64,000 nucleotides of DNA from Molanna angustata (lineage: Eukaryota > Arthropoda > Insecta > Trichoptera > Molannidae), in assembly GCA_963576475.1 (NCBI GenBank), contig OY754964.1:7971486-8035485 (forward strand), in the 5' to 3' direction. A program made the translations under genes and the position numbers. Positions 24,540-36,769 of this stretch are shown one piece after another; the first letter of the stretch is position 1, and each line of letters starts with the position of its first letter. Below the pieces are notes generated by a model, which searched no databases, was not told the DNA's origin, and worked only from the letters and a program-made list of their open reading frames with translations.

Positions 24540-27135
24540 AATTATATATTAACATTACAACACTAGAATGAATTCTGGTTTAAGATCAAGATCATTTTGA
24601 TGTGCAATAATAGAATTTTAAACTAAAGGCTCCGCCACACCGCTTTCAACTTACTAGGCTCCACCCCTTTTGCTATCATTAAATTTGTCGAAGAGAAAAC
24701 TCACGAGGTTGATTGTGTATCGAATTATATTATTTCCTAGTGGGGACGCCATTTCAAAACATCCATCATTTTCTGATCGCGATCAAGATTCAATATTGTC
24801 TTGTTTTGTAATTAATATTACTTGTGCAGAATTCTACTGTGATGTCACATTTGGGTGTCATTTGATAGTCAGTGAATTGTGAAGGCAATTTACATTTGTA
24901 AAATATAATTGTGTGTATAGTACATAAATATGTCATACTATTAACTATGGGAAGCGATAAACCGTGGTAAGCAGTTAAAACTCATAAATCTATATTATAA
25001 TCTTACTGCTCCGACGCAAGTCATCATATTGTACAATGTATGTAGAACTCACAATGGCGGTTGTCAAATGATATTAAGTTTAATAATATCCCATGTATTT
25101 GGTAGGATTTTCATTCTACACTTCTGTGCAGCGAAGAGTTATGATTTCACTATTTTCAAAAATAATATTTATTCCTCAAATTCTCAATGTGGATTACGTC
25201 AAGAGAGTACATTTAAGAGTTTCATCATGATGGTTTAATTTTATGGTAGGTAGATATCACAGATAATATAGAAGTAAACATGTAGATATATGCTCACATT
25301 GTACACTTAAATATACACACCTCAAGTAGATTAGTTTTCCATAGACATAGGTAGAAATCTTCCTTATGATTTTATCTTTGAAAACCATTCAAATGCATTC
25401 AGACATTGTCTACTCTAACTGTATATTATCGTCCGTAGATCCGTCCGGGCACATGGACGTCGGTAAGGTAAATTTTATGAATACAAAAATTAATTTTCAA
25501 TCAAGCAAGATCCATGTCATCGTCTAATATTTCGTCAACATTATAAAATGCTTTGCCGACGAGGTGCGGCTTCGACGAGGTGTTTATTTTCAGGCAATTT
25601 ATTGCACAGGCAAATAAATACTAAGCACATATTAACCACCAAGAACAGGCTAGCAAAGCTTTCTAAGAGTTCTTATGATATGGTGGTCAAAGTTTAAAGT
25701 AGCGATAGTTGTATATTTTAGCGCACAACATTAATGTGTAGTTTATTGGTTCACCTTTTTCCGATTTGTAAAAAGATATAATTTCAGAACAATCAATAGG
25801 GTCCTGTTATAATTTATAGAAACATTGTCAGACAGGTGGAAATGATTTTTTTTTGTACTAGGCAATTAACCCTGCAAAGAGTGCTTTGTACCAAATTAAT
25901 GTTTTCTGTTCATAAGGAAAGTTATTATTGATCATATGTTTAAATTATTAAATAATATAAATTTTGAAATGACAGATAATACACGAGAATTTTAGATTGA
26001 TGAGTAATTATGATGAGTAATAATATTCTTTTGCAAATAATATGTTTGAAAAGTCCAAGATTCCCTAACATGTTCTACGAAATATTTTGTAATAATAGCT
26101 GTGCATTGGATGGTTTAGGTTTGGTCTCAGCATATTAATTCTTTTTTATGTATAGTAACTATCTACTTATTTCATTTTTTGTTCTTTCATATTTAATTTG
26201 ATTGACACATGATCTTTTCATGCAAGGATCACTTGAGGAGGTAATCTCTATGATGGGCAGCCATTGTATTGTATTCATCAGGAATGACGAGCATGATGTT
26301 CCTATATCTCTTGGGCCGTCATCATGTCCAATGGAACAATGTATCTAAAGCCTCTACATAATATGTATATCTTCTAATTTGCTTCACACTCATCCAACCC
26401 CTGGTGTTGTTTTTAATGAAAGGCTGAGCTGGTGGAATGTCGTACAATCAATCATTGCTATGATTCGCTTTAACATACGTTCTCAAATTGTGAAGGGGAT
26501 AATTGAATTTTATTTCAACAAAATTTGATAACTGACCAAAAAGGTATTTAACTTCTTTACGGTCATTTTTATTTTTGAAATTGTGAATATGATATTCTAA
26601 CAAAACATATAAACTATCAAAAATTCCCCAATGATAGCATAACTGATTCATTTATCTAAAATCAGAATCGAGTAAAGAAAAGCTGATTTTATAGCAACGT
26701 GAAGTTAATTTGGTACAAAAACTATCAAATTAATGACACATTCAGTAATCGGTTGAATAAATTGTAACTACATATAGTAATCGGTTTTTACGACTCATGT
26801 ATTTCATTATGACTCCTGAACATAAGGTCCGGCTTTGATTTTTCGGTGGAGACATACTTTGTTCCACTGTATTTCCAGTCATGCTTTGTGTCAGTCGACA
26901 CAATAAGTCTTCAAATTGTGTCAATTTGTTATTGGGTGCGTGTTGAATTAGTATTTGACATATTATGTATTTCCTGTAAGCATATGTAGAAGCAATAAAT
27001 ACAAAATACAATATATTATTGTTAGTAAAAAGTCAATTTCACCAAAAATCCTAATTTCCAGATTTACAATTATCAAAAAAATCTGATCTGTGTATTTCGC
27101 ATGCACCCAATTTTTGAATAAACATAGGCACTTTC
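24540..27135. other. Intron DNA, nothing recognised
   Basis: About 2.6 kb with no repeat family seen elsewhere in the window. GC-richer patches at about 25540-25590 (GCCGACGAGGTGCGGCTTCG) and 26220-26440 do not keep a frame. Confidence 0.45.
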
Positions 27136-27140
27136 GTTAT

Positions 27141-27191
27141 TAAAACTTTTTAAGTCCAAACCTCCCCGAGGTTTGGACTTAAAAAGTTTTA
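27141..27191. repeat. Perfect hairpin, 24-bp stem and 3-base loop
   Basis: The stem is 27141-27164 with 27168-27191 (contains TTAAGTCCAAACCTC), loop CCC. No flanking repeat family recognised. Confidence 0.9.
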
Positions 27192-27799
27192 GAAAGATAT
27201 TTGCAAATACATCCTTACCTGCATCAGAGTATTGGAGCATCCTTTTAGCATTCCACCTGCCCACGTTCGACTATCAGTCGTTATTTACATCTACATATAC
27301 TGCCCTACCTACTCTTGTTGCAATCGACAACATCTGCGGCATATCTTGTGTGTTAGTGCAAATTAAATGTATTCGTGTATTCCTATATGCTGCACTTCTT
27401 TTCTTATTACTTGCAACATAACAACGTTTATCCTGCATCAATTTGCTTATTTAATCACTCCAATTGGGTCATTGGGTAAAGCATCACAACCACGGATGTC
27501 CTTCTCAAGGTCATATCTTCGAATTGTACGTCATTAAACGAGCACGAAGAATGCGCAGTTGTGATTTGCGAACACATTGTTTACTGAATACTAATTCCAA
27601 CAACGGACACAACTAAGTTAAAAATGGAATAAAAAAAGCATAAGTACATCTAAATTGATTGATTTTTTTTTCTTACAGCTTTTGGGTCATCTAATATGTA
27701 TTTTTGTTTGGAATCAAAATTTAGCACGCACCCAAAAACAATATAATGTGTTCTATCGGGAATCTAACTCGGGATTTATGGGTCAGTATCACTGACCCA

Positions 27800-28024
27800 T
27801 ACGCACAGACACACAGACACACAAAACTCACATAAAATGTTCTACTCCGAATACTGAGTAAATCCATGTATGGGAGCATATATGCTGCGAGGCCTCTAGT
27901 TGGTGTTTTTAGCATGCAAAAAGTCCACTACGCCATACAAAATGTTCCTTCGTACACGCATCTTGGCTTAATAATTTCGATTCATTCAGAGAATTGAATT
28001 CTCATGAACGAATCGACAGTTGGA
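27800..28024 (-). mobile_element. Helitron H2, 5' end only
   Basis: Shares the internal blocks TGTTCTACTCCGAAT and GGAGCATATATGCTGCGAGG with H1 and ends in ATCGACAGTTGGA at 28024. The 3' half is absent. Confidence 0.72.
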
Positions 28025-28029
28025 TAAAA

Positions 28030-31000
28030 CACATACGTAGGTAACATGCAAAAATAGAAAAATATACAAAATTTGAAATTTGAAATTAATATAAGTGACT
28101 GAAAGTATAAGTGACTAAGAATATATTAAAATTAAAAAATAAAAGTAGCAAATTGTGAGTGTGAGAGGATTCCCCGGGACAAGTCAAATATTGTACGTAC
28201 GGGGTCTGGCTTCGGTAGCTCGCCACGTTTCAACTTTTCAAAACTGCGATTCAAAATTATCGGAGCCGAAGTCGGAGGTGTAAAATCAATCGGAAGGTCC
28301 GACAAGCTCCGTAACATCCCTAGACTCAGTAACATTGTACCGTCCTTTGATTTCAGACGTCCTATATGATTAGGCTGACATTTTACAACTTTTACAACAT
28401 TTTAGTAAAATTTCACGAATGGCATTTTCTTGTTACTATTTATTAGGCCCGATTTGGGAGTCTAGTATGAGTCATGTGAAATGCAATTTCGCAATTGTGA
28501 TATCCTATAACTAGTCATAAAAAATACTGACAAGTCATAGTATACCTATTTTGAGAAGTATTTAAGATTGCTCATATTAGACACCTTGGTATTCGATTTT
28601 TTGTAGGCATCTGTCAAATCTAAGTTAAAATTTGTTTTTGGTAAAATTTTGGTAAATAGTTAACATTTGTAATACTTAAATAGATTTTTTTTATAGAAGT
28701 ATGATTATTTTGGGTTCTTTGTTTTATGTCTTGGAAAAAATAATAATTCCTTATAAATAAAAAAAAAAACTTCACAGTTATGTTTTGACTAGTGGTAAGA
28801 GATTTCAAATCAGAGGTTGGTTTGCTTTGGAAGTTTCAAGATAAAATCATTAGATATATCGTTTTCGTGTTCTTTGAAAGTTGTGTAATAATGTCTAACG
28901 GAGTATTATTTTGAATGAAACCGATTACATTATAGTTGTGTTAATCTATTATTATAATACCTATGTTTCTAACTTCTGTCAGATTTGTTATATTGTGATA
29001 AGTTGAGAATTTCTCTTTTGATAAATAAGCATTAACAGAATATCCGATATGCGCTAGAGAACTAATCCAATGTTTTATTTGTGACACGAAGTGCAATGGC
29101 GCTAGTGTTGGCCAAGCCTATGTCTTGGTATTATATGTATGACCAATACAAAATGTCCAATGGTCGTGTGATTTTGTAGTTTTGTTCAAGTCAATGTAGA
29201 CAAAAAACAATGTAGTTTGAGTTAATATGATTTTTATTTTACTAGCGACAGCAGAAAGAAAACCATAATTTGCACCAAACTTTACTTTCTGGAGTATTCT
29301 TATGCTCAAATCAGCTCTCACAGGTTCCATGAAGCTGATGCACACAAATACTGCAATATTGTTGCAAGCAACAATTTAGTCATGCGACGTGAGTACCTAT
29401 TTTATAAACCCGAATCTTTTATGAAGAATTCAATTTGAATGACCTAGAACAAAACTTTAAGAAAACATTAAGGCCAAGAACACTTTTTTTTATTTATTCG
29501 TTACTTTCTGTACACATAATTTGTACACTGGCGGGCTTATTGTCAAACGGAAATTTCTTTCAACCAACCAGAATTAATGTCATATATTCAATACTGTGTG
29601 TACTGTAGCAATAAGGTAATCACATGACAAAAATAAAAAGATAATAAAGATTACAGAAGAGAAGAGATAAAAATAGAAAAAAATATTGATCCTTAAGACA
29701 GTTGATAGCAATGAAAGGAAAACAAAGGGATAAAGAGGGGAAGACGAAACATTCAGGTCTTTTTTAGAATATGTTTAGTGAGATACGCGATCTTTAGTAA
29801 TTATTGGTGTTACAATTTTGGTTTTATAATAAAATAAAAAGACCGCTATGGTTCATTACTACTTTGTTTAGTCTTATATCGCGGGGGCGAAATAATGCAT
29901 TTAACGTTTTACTTTCCATATTCAAAATATCATATTATTCATCAGCTCGATCTTTCTCTCTTGCTCAACTTCGGGTAACTGGTAACTACGTACTTGCTGG
30001 TATAGATTTGAAGAATGTTAGTAAATTTATTGCTCGCGGGTCTTTTAAATTCTCGCCGGGAAAATTAAGCCCTGACACGTTGATTAGGTACTTGCTTTGT
30101 TTATTGGTAGAAATTATCAGTTACAATTACTGTTTTAGAATATGTGATCAGGAACAACCACGATACAATATTTCATTACTGATGTTTTTTTAAATTTTGT
30201 CGATGAAAAGGCGTGTAAATACATAGGAACCTACGTTTCAGTGTCTTCTTCTTAGCATTCTTCTTAGCCATGTTCGATACACTGCTGTAAAAAAACCTCT
30301 ATAAAATTTTCCATTCGGGTCTGTCTTGAGCAAAGACCTTTGGTCTTGAGTTTTTGGCTGCCATCCACGACCCGCATGCTGGACAATGTTTAACACACAA
30401 CCGATGTTATAAAATTAGGCACCTAAAATAGATGAATGTATATATATATACCCAATTTTTCTACTTTATTTTTCAAAGAAGAATCTCTGGCTAATTCATA
30501 TTTATTTTATTTCAACTTATTCGATGTTTTCATTCAGTGAGAGTTGACTGAAATATGATCTCCTTTAATATGGGAAATTGAAACCAAAAACCAACCATTT
30601 TATAGTATGTAAATACTTACTTATCAGTTGCAATCCTAGGATTGGTTTGTAACAGCTATGACTTTCTATATGTAAATATGTGTATTATATGTTTATTTTC
30701 TAGCGTTGTAGTACCTATATCATAAATATCAGACAAAACATCGGATATTTGACGTGCTTGATTAGTAGTTATGACATTTGATACACTTTAAGAAATCTTC
30801 GATGTACGTATTTTTGCAAATCAAACACTAGTTGCGATCCAACTTTTTTTTAAATAAGAGGACAGTTAAGTTGATGTTTGTCGCATATTGAAATTCCCGA
30901 TTGTGTTCTAGGTTTAATTCATTCTTTATTATGTAGGGCGGAATTTATTATTGTCTTAGTTACTGATTTGTTGGAAGAAAATTAACAAGTCACACTGAGT

Positions 31001-31555
31001 ATTTTTTTTTTGTTAATAGTAACAAAATTTCACGATAAAATTAACTGAACTATAGTGATTACAAAAAAATTGGTTTTGTGCAACCAAATATTTTATGCAC
31101 GCAGCCAAACAGTATAGTCATAAATAGATCATAACCTTTATTACTGATAACAAAGGTTTGGCTAAAACACAGGTAGCCAGTTCGGTTGTCATATCATTTT
31201 TTTCAGTGTACTGATAAAAGTGCTAGCACAAGTTGTAGGTTTGTCGGAATTGCATAGCTCTATGGTCTGCGGTAATTAACTAACAACAAACAAATTATGA
31301 ACAAGTTATATATATTGTATGACGCATAAATAGATAATTAAATAATCCGATGAATGTATTCATGTGTTCAAATTACCATTCCTCGAGAAGAAATGAAACG
31401 TTACCTAGTCTAGGTATAAGTATTTGTTTAGTTGGTATTAAAGCAGTCCCGTTTTGCGTATTGTCTGTTATACCCACATTGTGTAACCTAAATATAAGAA
31501 ATAACTATATTTCATCGCAAGACAACAAAGATAGTACCGTTATTTTGTAATGGGT
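28030..31555. other. Intron DNA around X4
   Basis: Only X4 is recognised. The frame at 29804-30193 (129 codons, plus) has no family motif; it lies in sequence of mixed composition and is not supported as a gene. Confidence 0.4.
29488..29790 (-). repeat. Interspersed repeat X4
   Basis: TTTATTTATTCG, then GTACACTGGCGGGCTTATTG and TTTCTTTCAACCAACCAGA, followed by a purine-rich body comparable to X1 and X6. Confidence 0.75.
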
Positions 31556-31559
31556 TCTG

Positions 31560-31800
31560 TTATAAATATCAAAGTTAGTCTCTCTGGTGGCTGTTGCCCT
31601 GCCCATAGTAGGAATCTTGCTCCCACCGAACCGCTACAGGCCGTGGGTGGTGCAGACTATACTACCACCACAACTCTTGCCTTGTCTGGTCTTGTCTTCT
31701 GTTGCCAACTGACTTCATGAACTTGTAGAGAATTTACTATTATCGGTTCTCGTGGGGGACTGCTTTCTAAACAGCCCAATCACACTAGTGTACAGGGCGA
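31560..31800. other. GC-richer island, origin not recognised
   Basis: Stands out from the flanking AT-rich intron (for example CCGAACCGCTACAGGCCGTG at about 31627 and a CACCACAACTC patch). No frame of note, no inverted repeat found. Possibly an old 5' end of a retroelement or a lost exon. Confidence 0.35.
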
Positions 31801-32013
31801 ATCCACTATGACAATATTTCAATAAACACAGATTTGCCGGAGATAGTGTTGGATTTTATGCGAGTTGATTGTCTTAAGTATAATATGGGCTTTTCAAAAT
31901 AACAATAAAACAAAAAAAAATATCAGACTGATCTCAGCATTGAGGAAAGGAAGGAGTAGGTTGAATGACGCAGAAGGATAATAGACAAATAAATGTGTTT
32001 TTGACTAATTTTC

Positions 32014-32247
32014 AACATCTCAATAGATGCGAAGTTGGAATATTATTGAAGAACCAGGAGCTCGTATGAGAAACAGATCGTTTGCAAATAAACTATCGCC
32101 ATCTATGAAGTAACGAAGAAACCAGTAACGCCATCTATTGAGAAGTTGTTTTTTTTGTAAACAATAAAAATGACAGGCTGTAAGCCCTGTAGGTGCCTTA
32201 AGCTCCTGGTTTTTCTATAATATTCCAACTTCGTCTCTTCAGATGTT
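32014..32247 (-). mobile_element. TIR element M4, shortened
   Basis: Both terminal repeats are recognisable (AACATCTCAATAGATGCGAA at left, TTCCAACTTCGTCTCTTC at right), with an internal deletion relative to M2. Confidence 0.78.
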
Positions 32248-32839
32248 AAAAATTTGTCAATAAATCCAGTAATTGCGTATACGCAACTTATTACTTTGCG
32301 TATACTATTCGATTGTAATAAATATATTTTTTTTATATATTTCTATCAGTTGAGACATCATCAGTTTAATTATTCTGAAATTTTATACAGAAAACTTACA
32401 CTTCTAAATTCGTCACGATGATACCTTATACCTATGCCTTGTATCCACCTGACAAGTGTAACACCATTCCTGTAACATATTGGTGTATCAAAATGGACGT
32501 TGATTTAAAACAGGCGTTTGGCGTAGGTATAAGTTTCTAGAAGATGACTATTTTTTTTATTATTTGTTATTATTCTATTTTTCATTATTTATTTTATTGA
32601 TTAATAAGTAAACATCCTGTGTATATTGTATTGCATATATTGAATTGCCTGTCTAATGTTATGGATACATTATGTCCAGACGGTCTTAGCTATATACAGT
32701 ACGATATTATAATAAATATACATATCTATAAAGTTCACTGAACCACTGATATTATGACCCACTCGCCGAGTTTCTTCCTGCATCTATGGAATTGGGTTTA
32801 AGCATTTAATTTTCTCTTTGCGTCATAAATATTAGGTAG

Positions 32840-33403
32840 GTGCTTTTGGGAGAAGGTGAGTTTGCTCCCCCCCAACCCATCCTCTGGGATTGGAAAGTAA
32901 ACCCTGCCTTCGACCTGGGGTCAGTATACTATACTGGTTTACCAAGCCACTGCATTTATGGTCCCCTAAAATGGCTCGCCATGTTCGGGGTTCTTTGCTT
33001 TGGTGCCCAGGCGGGCACTTGTGTTGGAGTTGATCGGCGGCCTATCTTGATGATGTCATCCCGGCCGCTGCGCGGCGGGTCTGGTTGGAGGTGTGAGCCG
33101 AGGGAGATCTGTGTGAAACGGTTCGTCGCTGGCCGGCCGCCGAATAGTACAGGGGCCCGACCTAAGCTAACGACTACGGGTTGGCTGCCCTATCAGTCGG
33201 CGCATAATCTCGCTGCAATTGTTGTGCCGGATCGTGACCGGACGAGGTCCCAGCAGTTGTATGCGGGGGGCACCAGGCGTCCTCCACGGCCATATCCTCC
33301 CTTCTTCAACCTAGCAGCGCAGCTGCCGGAACAAATGTCCTTGAAAAGGGCTTCTGATCTCCTCGTTTCACAATGCCACCCCCCCCCCACAAAACCTTCA
33401 TGA
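32840..33403 (+). other. Possible upstream frame or 5' UTR of the non-LTR element
   Basis: A 187-codon open frame, rich in Pro, Arg and Gly, in the GC-rich 5' part of the element. I recognise no zinc knuckle, PHD, esterase or RNA-binding domain of the sort ORF1 proteins carry. It ends 31 bp inside ORF2 in a different frame. The overlap contains C10 at 33379-33388, so either a slip or reinitiation could link the two, or the frame may be chance in a GC-rich leader. Low confidence as a protein. Confidence 0.3.
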
Positions 33404-36339
33404 CAGATAAACCCAATAATAATGTTTTTACAGCGACAACCAAGACTGCATACCCTCGCACCATTTGTGAACTGTTGGTAGACTTCGCTAACATCAGAGG
33501 TATCCACAGTAATTTAAATTCTGTTCACCATCACTTGCAATCTCAAAAACCACACCTGCTCTTTCTCACGGAAACACAAATTCAAGATCCACTCGACACA
33601 AGTTACCTCAACTGCCCAGGGTACATACTCGAAAGCATGTTTGTGCCCAAAGGAGGCTTGTGCCTCTACAGCCGCGAAGACATCAACTGTGTCAGATTGA
33701 AGGAGTTCGAGAACCCCGCCTTCAATGTTATGTGGGTCCGTTTAAAATCTAACAAATTCATAAAAATTTATGCTTGTATCTACCGATCTCCAAATATGAG
33801 TGATTATGATTCTTCCGAGCTTTTCAAATACTTAGGAGAAACCATTGACAGTCTTCTGTTTCGCTACCCGTCGGCAGAATTTGCGGTTCTCGGCGATTTC
33901 AATGTCCATCACTCCGATTGGCTGAAATCGGGAACTACCGATTCGGCTGGCCGCATGACGGAATCCTTTGCTTTGTGTCATAACCTGGAGCAACTTGTTC
34001 AAGAGCCAACTCGCATCCCTGATGTCTCTGGGCATCGTTCCAATCTGCTTGATCTTTTTATGACTACCTCGCCAACGGGATACACACTGAAAGTCACAGC
34101 CCCACTGGGCTCTTCAGACCATTGCCTTGTGCAAACGGCCATCCACTTCATCCCGGACCTTCCACCCGAAAAACCTAAAAGGAAAATTTGGCAATACAAG
34201 TCAGCAGATTGGAATGCACTGCGAATACACTTTCGCGACTTTCCTTGGAATGAAGTCTGTTTTAGAACCAAAGACCCTTCTATCTGTGCGCGTGAGGTAG
34301 GGGATGTCATCACTTCTGCTATGGATGGCTATATTCCCTCCTCCCTCAAAACCTGCGGACCAGGCACAAAACCTTGGTTTGATTCCAAATGCCGAGAAGC
34401 AGTCACGCGTAAAAATCTGGCTTTCAAAACATTTCAAAAACTTCAATCCCCGTCAAACAAGAAAGCATACAACAAGATGACAAAGGATTGTAAAAAAACC
34501 ATTAATCAGGCTAAAAAACTCCATGACCAACATATAAGTCAAAAACTCTCCTCATGCCCTAACGGTAGCCGAAGATTCTGGTCATTGTCAACCTCCATAG
34601 GTCAGAACTTTTGCACATCTTCATTTCCACCTTTAACGAACCATGACGGATCCATTGCTAACTCTGCCACCGACAAAGCTAATCTTCTCGGTAAATTATT
34701 TGCAGATAACTCAACCCTTGACGACGGAGGAAAAACTCCTCAACCAGTTCCACATTGTGGTTTTAAAATGAACGAAGTAAGGATTAACTTCTCTGAGGTT
34801 TTACTCGCCATCCGAGGGTTGGATGTTAACAAAGCTAATGGACCAGATGGAATTCCCGTTCTTGTGTTAAAAAAATGCTCCGCCGAACTAGCCCCAGTTC
34901 TCACTAAACTCTTCAAACTCTCGTTTAAAACTGGTATTGTCCCATGTGACTGGAAAAAAGCGGTCATCCACCCAATTCCCAAAAAAGGTGATCGCTCCAA
35001 CCCATCTAACTACCGACCCATCGCTATTACTTCTGTACTCTCCAAAATAATGGAAAGGGTACTAAACACCAAGTTGATCACATACCTCGAAGCAAACAAA
35101 ATTTTAAGCGACCGCCAATATGGATTTCGTGGAAATCGATCTTGTGGCGATCTACTCGCGTATGTGACATCCGTTTGGGGTCGAGTTATGGAACGCTTTG
35201 GAGAAGCTCAAACTGTCGCCCTTGACATCTCTAAAGCTTTCGACCGGGTTTGGCACCGAGGTCTCTTAATGAAACTCCCTTCTTATGGACTACCCCAGTC
35301 TCTGTGTACTTGGATTGCGAATTTTTTAAAAGATCGCGAAGTCATAACTGTAGTGGACGGTTGCTCTTCTTCTCCCCATTCCATTAATGCGGGAGTCCCT
35401 CAAGGGTCCATTCTATCTCCAACCCTATTCCTCCTACATATCAATGACTTGCTCTTACGCGCCCCCATCCACTGTTACGCTGATGACAGCACAGTCCATG
35501 ACAATTTCTCTTTTGACAAACCTCCTAAACAGAGTGAAATATCAGAAGCCCGGAAAGACCTTCATCAAAAAATAAATAGCTACCTCCACTCAATCAATAC
35601 CTGGGGTGAAAGTAATCTTGTTTCATTTAACGTCTCAAAAACCCAAGCCTGTCTAATTTCTGCGAAGAGAAACCCCAATGAATTGCAAGTGTCTTTCAAC
35701 GGAAGCACCCTACCTAACAGCAGCTCTATCGACCTGCTTGGAGTATCTATAACGAACCAATTACACTACAAGGGCTCCATCGAAGCTAAGGTGAAACTCG
35801 CCTCCAAAAAATTGAGCGTACTATATAGAGCGCGCAGATATTTTACTAAGACCCAGATCTGTATACTCTACAAAGCGCAAATACGCCCAATTATTGAATA
35901 TGGCAGTCACCTCTGGAGTGGCGCCCCCCAATACCTACTGAATACCCTCGACGCTGTCCAAAGGCGTGCTATACGTCTGATTGATGATCCATCACTGACT
36001 GATGGATTGCAATCACTAGAACACAGACGCAGAGTCGGTATTTTAAGTTTATTCTATAGATACTACCACGGGAATTGCTCAGAAGAACTTGCATCTTTGG
36101 TCCCTCCTCCACCCACTCGCAACAGAGTCACTCGCTTCACTCAATCGCAGCATCCATTCACAGTGGACCTTCAACATATACGAACAAGTCGCTTCTCGAA
36201 CTCCTTTATTAACACAGCAGCCCGACTGTGGAACGATCTTCCGAATTCTGTGTTTCCATCTTCGTACAACCCGGGTCTTTTTAAAATCCGAATTAATAAA
36301 CTCTTCTCTAGATTGCAAACCCCTCCCAACGCTACGTAG
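33373..36339 (+). CDS. Retrotransposon ORF2: AP-type endonuclease plus reverse transcriptase
   Basis: An uninterrupted 988-residue frame. The N-terminal half is an apurinic/apyrimidinic-type endonuclease: NIRG near residue 40, the catalytic Glu in LTET at 67, YRSP, GDFN at 174-177 followed by HHSDW, and SDH at 248-250. The reverse transcriptase follows, with the block from IPKKGD through NYRPI, QYGFR, the first catalytic Asp in ALDISKAFD, GVPQGSILSP, and the YADD box at 702-705. A C-terminal region of about 200 residues ends shortly before the A tail. The protein nicks target DNA and copies the element RNA at the nick. All key residues seen are present, so it may be recently active. The chosen ATG overlaps an upstream frame by 31 bp across a run of ten C. 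Orientation is the same as the host ABCG gene. Confidence 0.9.
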   Translation: MPPPPHKTFMTDKPNNNVFTATTKTAYPRTICELLVDFANIRGIHSNLNSVHHHLQSQKPHLLFLTETQIQDPLDTSYLNCPGYILESMFVPKGGLCLYSREDINCVRLKEFENPAFNVMWVRLKSNKFIKIYACIYRSPNMSDYDSSELFKYLGETIDSLLFRYPSAEFAVLGDFNVHHSDWLKSGTTDSAGRMTESFALCHNLEQLVQEPTRIPDVSGHRSNLLDLFMTTSPTGYTLKVTAPLGSSDHCLVQTAIHFIPDLPPEKPKRKIWQYKSADWNALRIHFRDFPWNEVCFRTKDPSICAREVGDVITSAMDGYIPSSLKTCGPGTKPWFDSKCREAVTRKNLAFKTFQKLQSPSNKKAYNKMTKDCKKTINQAKKLHDQHISQKLSSCPNGSRRFWSLSTSIGQNFCTSSFPPLTNHDGSIANSATDKANLLGKLFADNSTLDDGGKTPQPVPHCGFKMNEVRINFSEVLLAIRGLDVNKANGPDGIPVLVLKKCSAELAPVLTKLFKLSFKTGIVPCDWKKAVIHPIPKKGDRSNPSNYRPIAITSVLSKIMERVLNTKLITYLEANKILSDRQYGFRGNRSCGDLLAYVTSVWGRVMERFGEAQTVALDISKAFDRVWHRGLLMKLPSYGLPQSLCTWIANFLKDREVITVVDGCSSSPHSINAGVPQGSILSPTLFLLHINDLLLRAPIHCYADDSTVHDNFSFDKPPKQSEISEARKDLHQKINSYLHSINTWGESNLVSFNVSKTQACLISAKRNPNELQVSFNGSTLPNSSSIDLLGVSITNQLHYKGSIEAKVKLASKKLSVLYRARRYFTKTQICILYKAQIRPIIEYGSHLWSGAPQYLLNTLDAVQRRAIRLIDDPSLTDGLQSLEHRRRVGILSLFYRYYHGNCSEELASLVPPPPTRNRVTRFTQSQHPFTVDLQHIRTSRFSNSFINTAARLWNDLPNSVFPSSYNPGLFKIRINKLFSRLQTPPNAT

Positions 36340-36769
36340 TGCGCTTCTTCGGAAGAGTAAAATGGACCCAAATCCTAATAGCTGGCGTCCCCTACGTAGA
36401 CATGTTAAAAAAAAAAAAAAAAAAAGGTATATTTGAAAATATTCAACAGGAATTTATTTATGAAATTAAAAAATTACATTTGAAACCCTCAGGGCTTGCG
36501 TCCCGTTTATTTTTCTATAGGATAATTATTTTAAAAATACTATTTGTATATTTTATAGGTAGGTGCTAGCGAACACACAGACGTAAAAATTCGACCCTGA
36601 ATTATTAAATTTTTATTTTAAAAAAATGTATTCATAAAGGGTTAACAAAATTCTTTTAATATATTGCAAATTGTTATCGTTTAAGTAGGTACCATTTAAA
36701 TTGTTTCATTGTAGATAAATGTATGTTTTTTTTTTCTTTTTTTTTTTTTTGAAAAAAAGGAATATGTCC

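Larger units (their letters stand above)
32838..36425 (+). mobile_element. Non-LTR retrotransposon, CR1/Jockey group (Daphne-like), near full length
   Basis: A GC-richer block of about 3.6 kb in AT-rich intron DNA. It has a 5' section without a recognisable domain (about 32838-33372), one long intact ORF with endonuclease and reverse transcriptase (33373-36339), a short 3' untranslated part, and a terminal A run at about 36408-36425. The 5' boundary is uncertain and no target duplication could be fixed. Two shorter copies in the same intron (56147-56696 and about 60757-60935) end at the same 3' region, as expected for target-primed insertion. Clade naming is by impression of the RT motifs (CYADDSTV box), not by phylogeny. 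Confidence 0.88.

Noticed and set aside
29804..30193. 129-codon plus-strand frame as a nested gene
   Set aside because: No recognisable domain or promoter, and low-complexity hydrophobic composition typical of chance frames in AT-rich DNA.
36079..36436. Additional frames at the end of the large retrotransposon ORF
   Set aside because: Overlapping shadows of ORF2 and the A tail.
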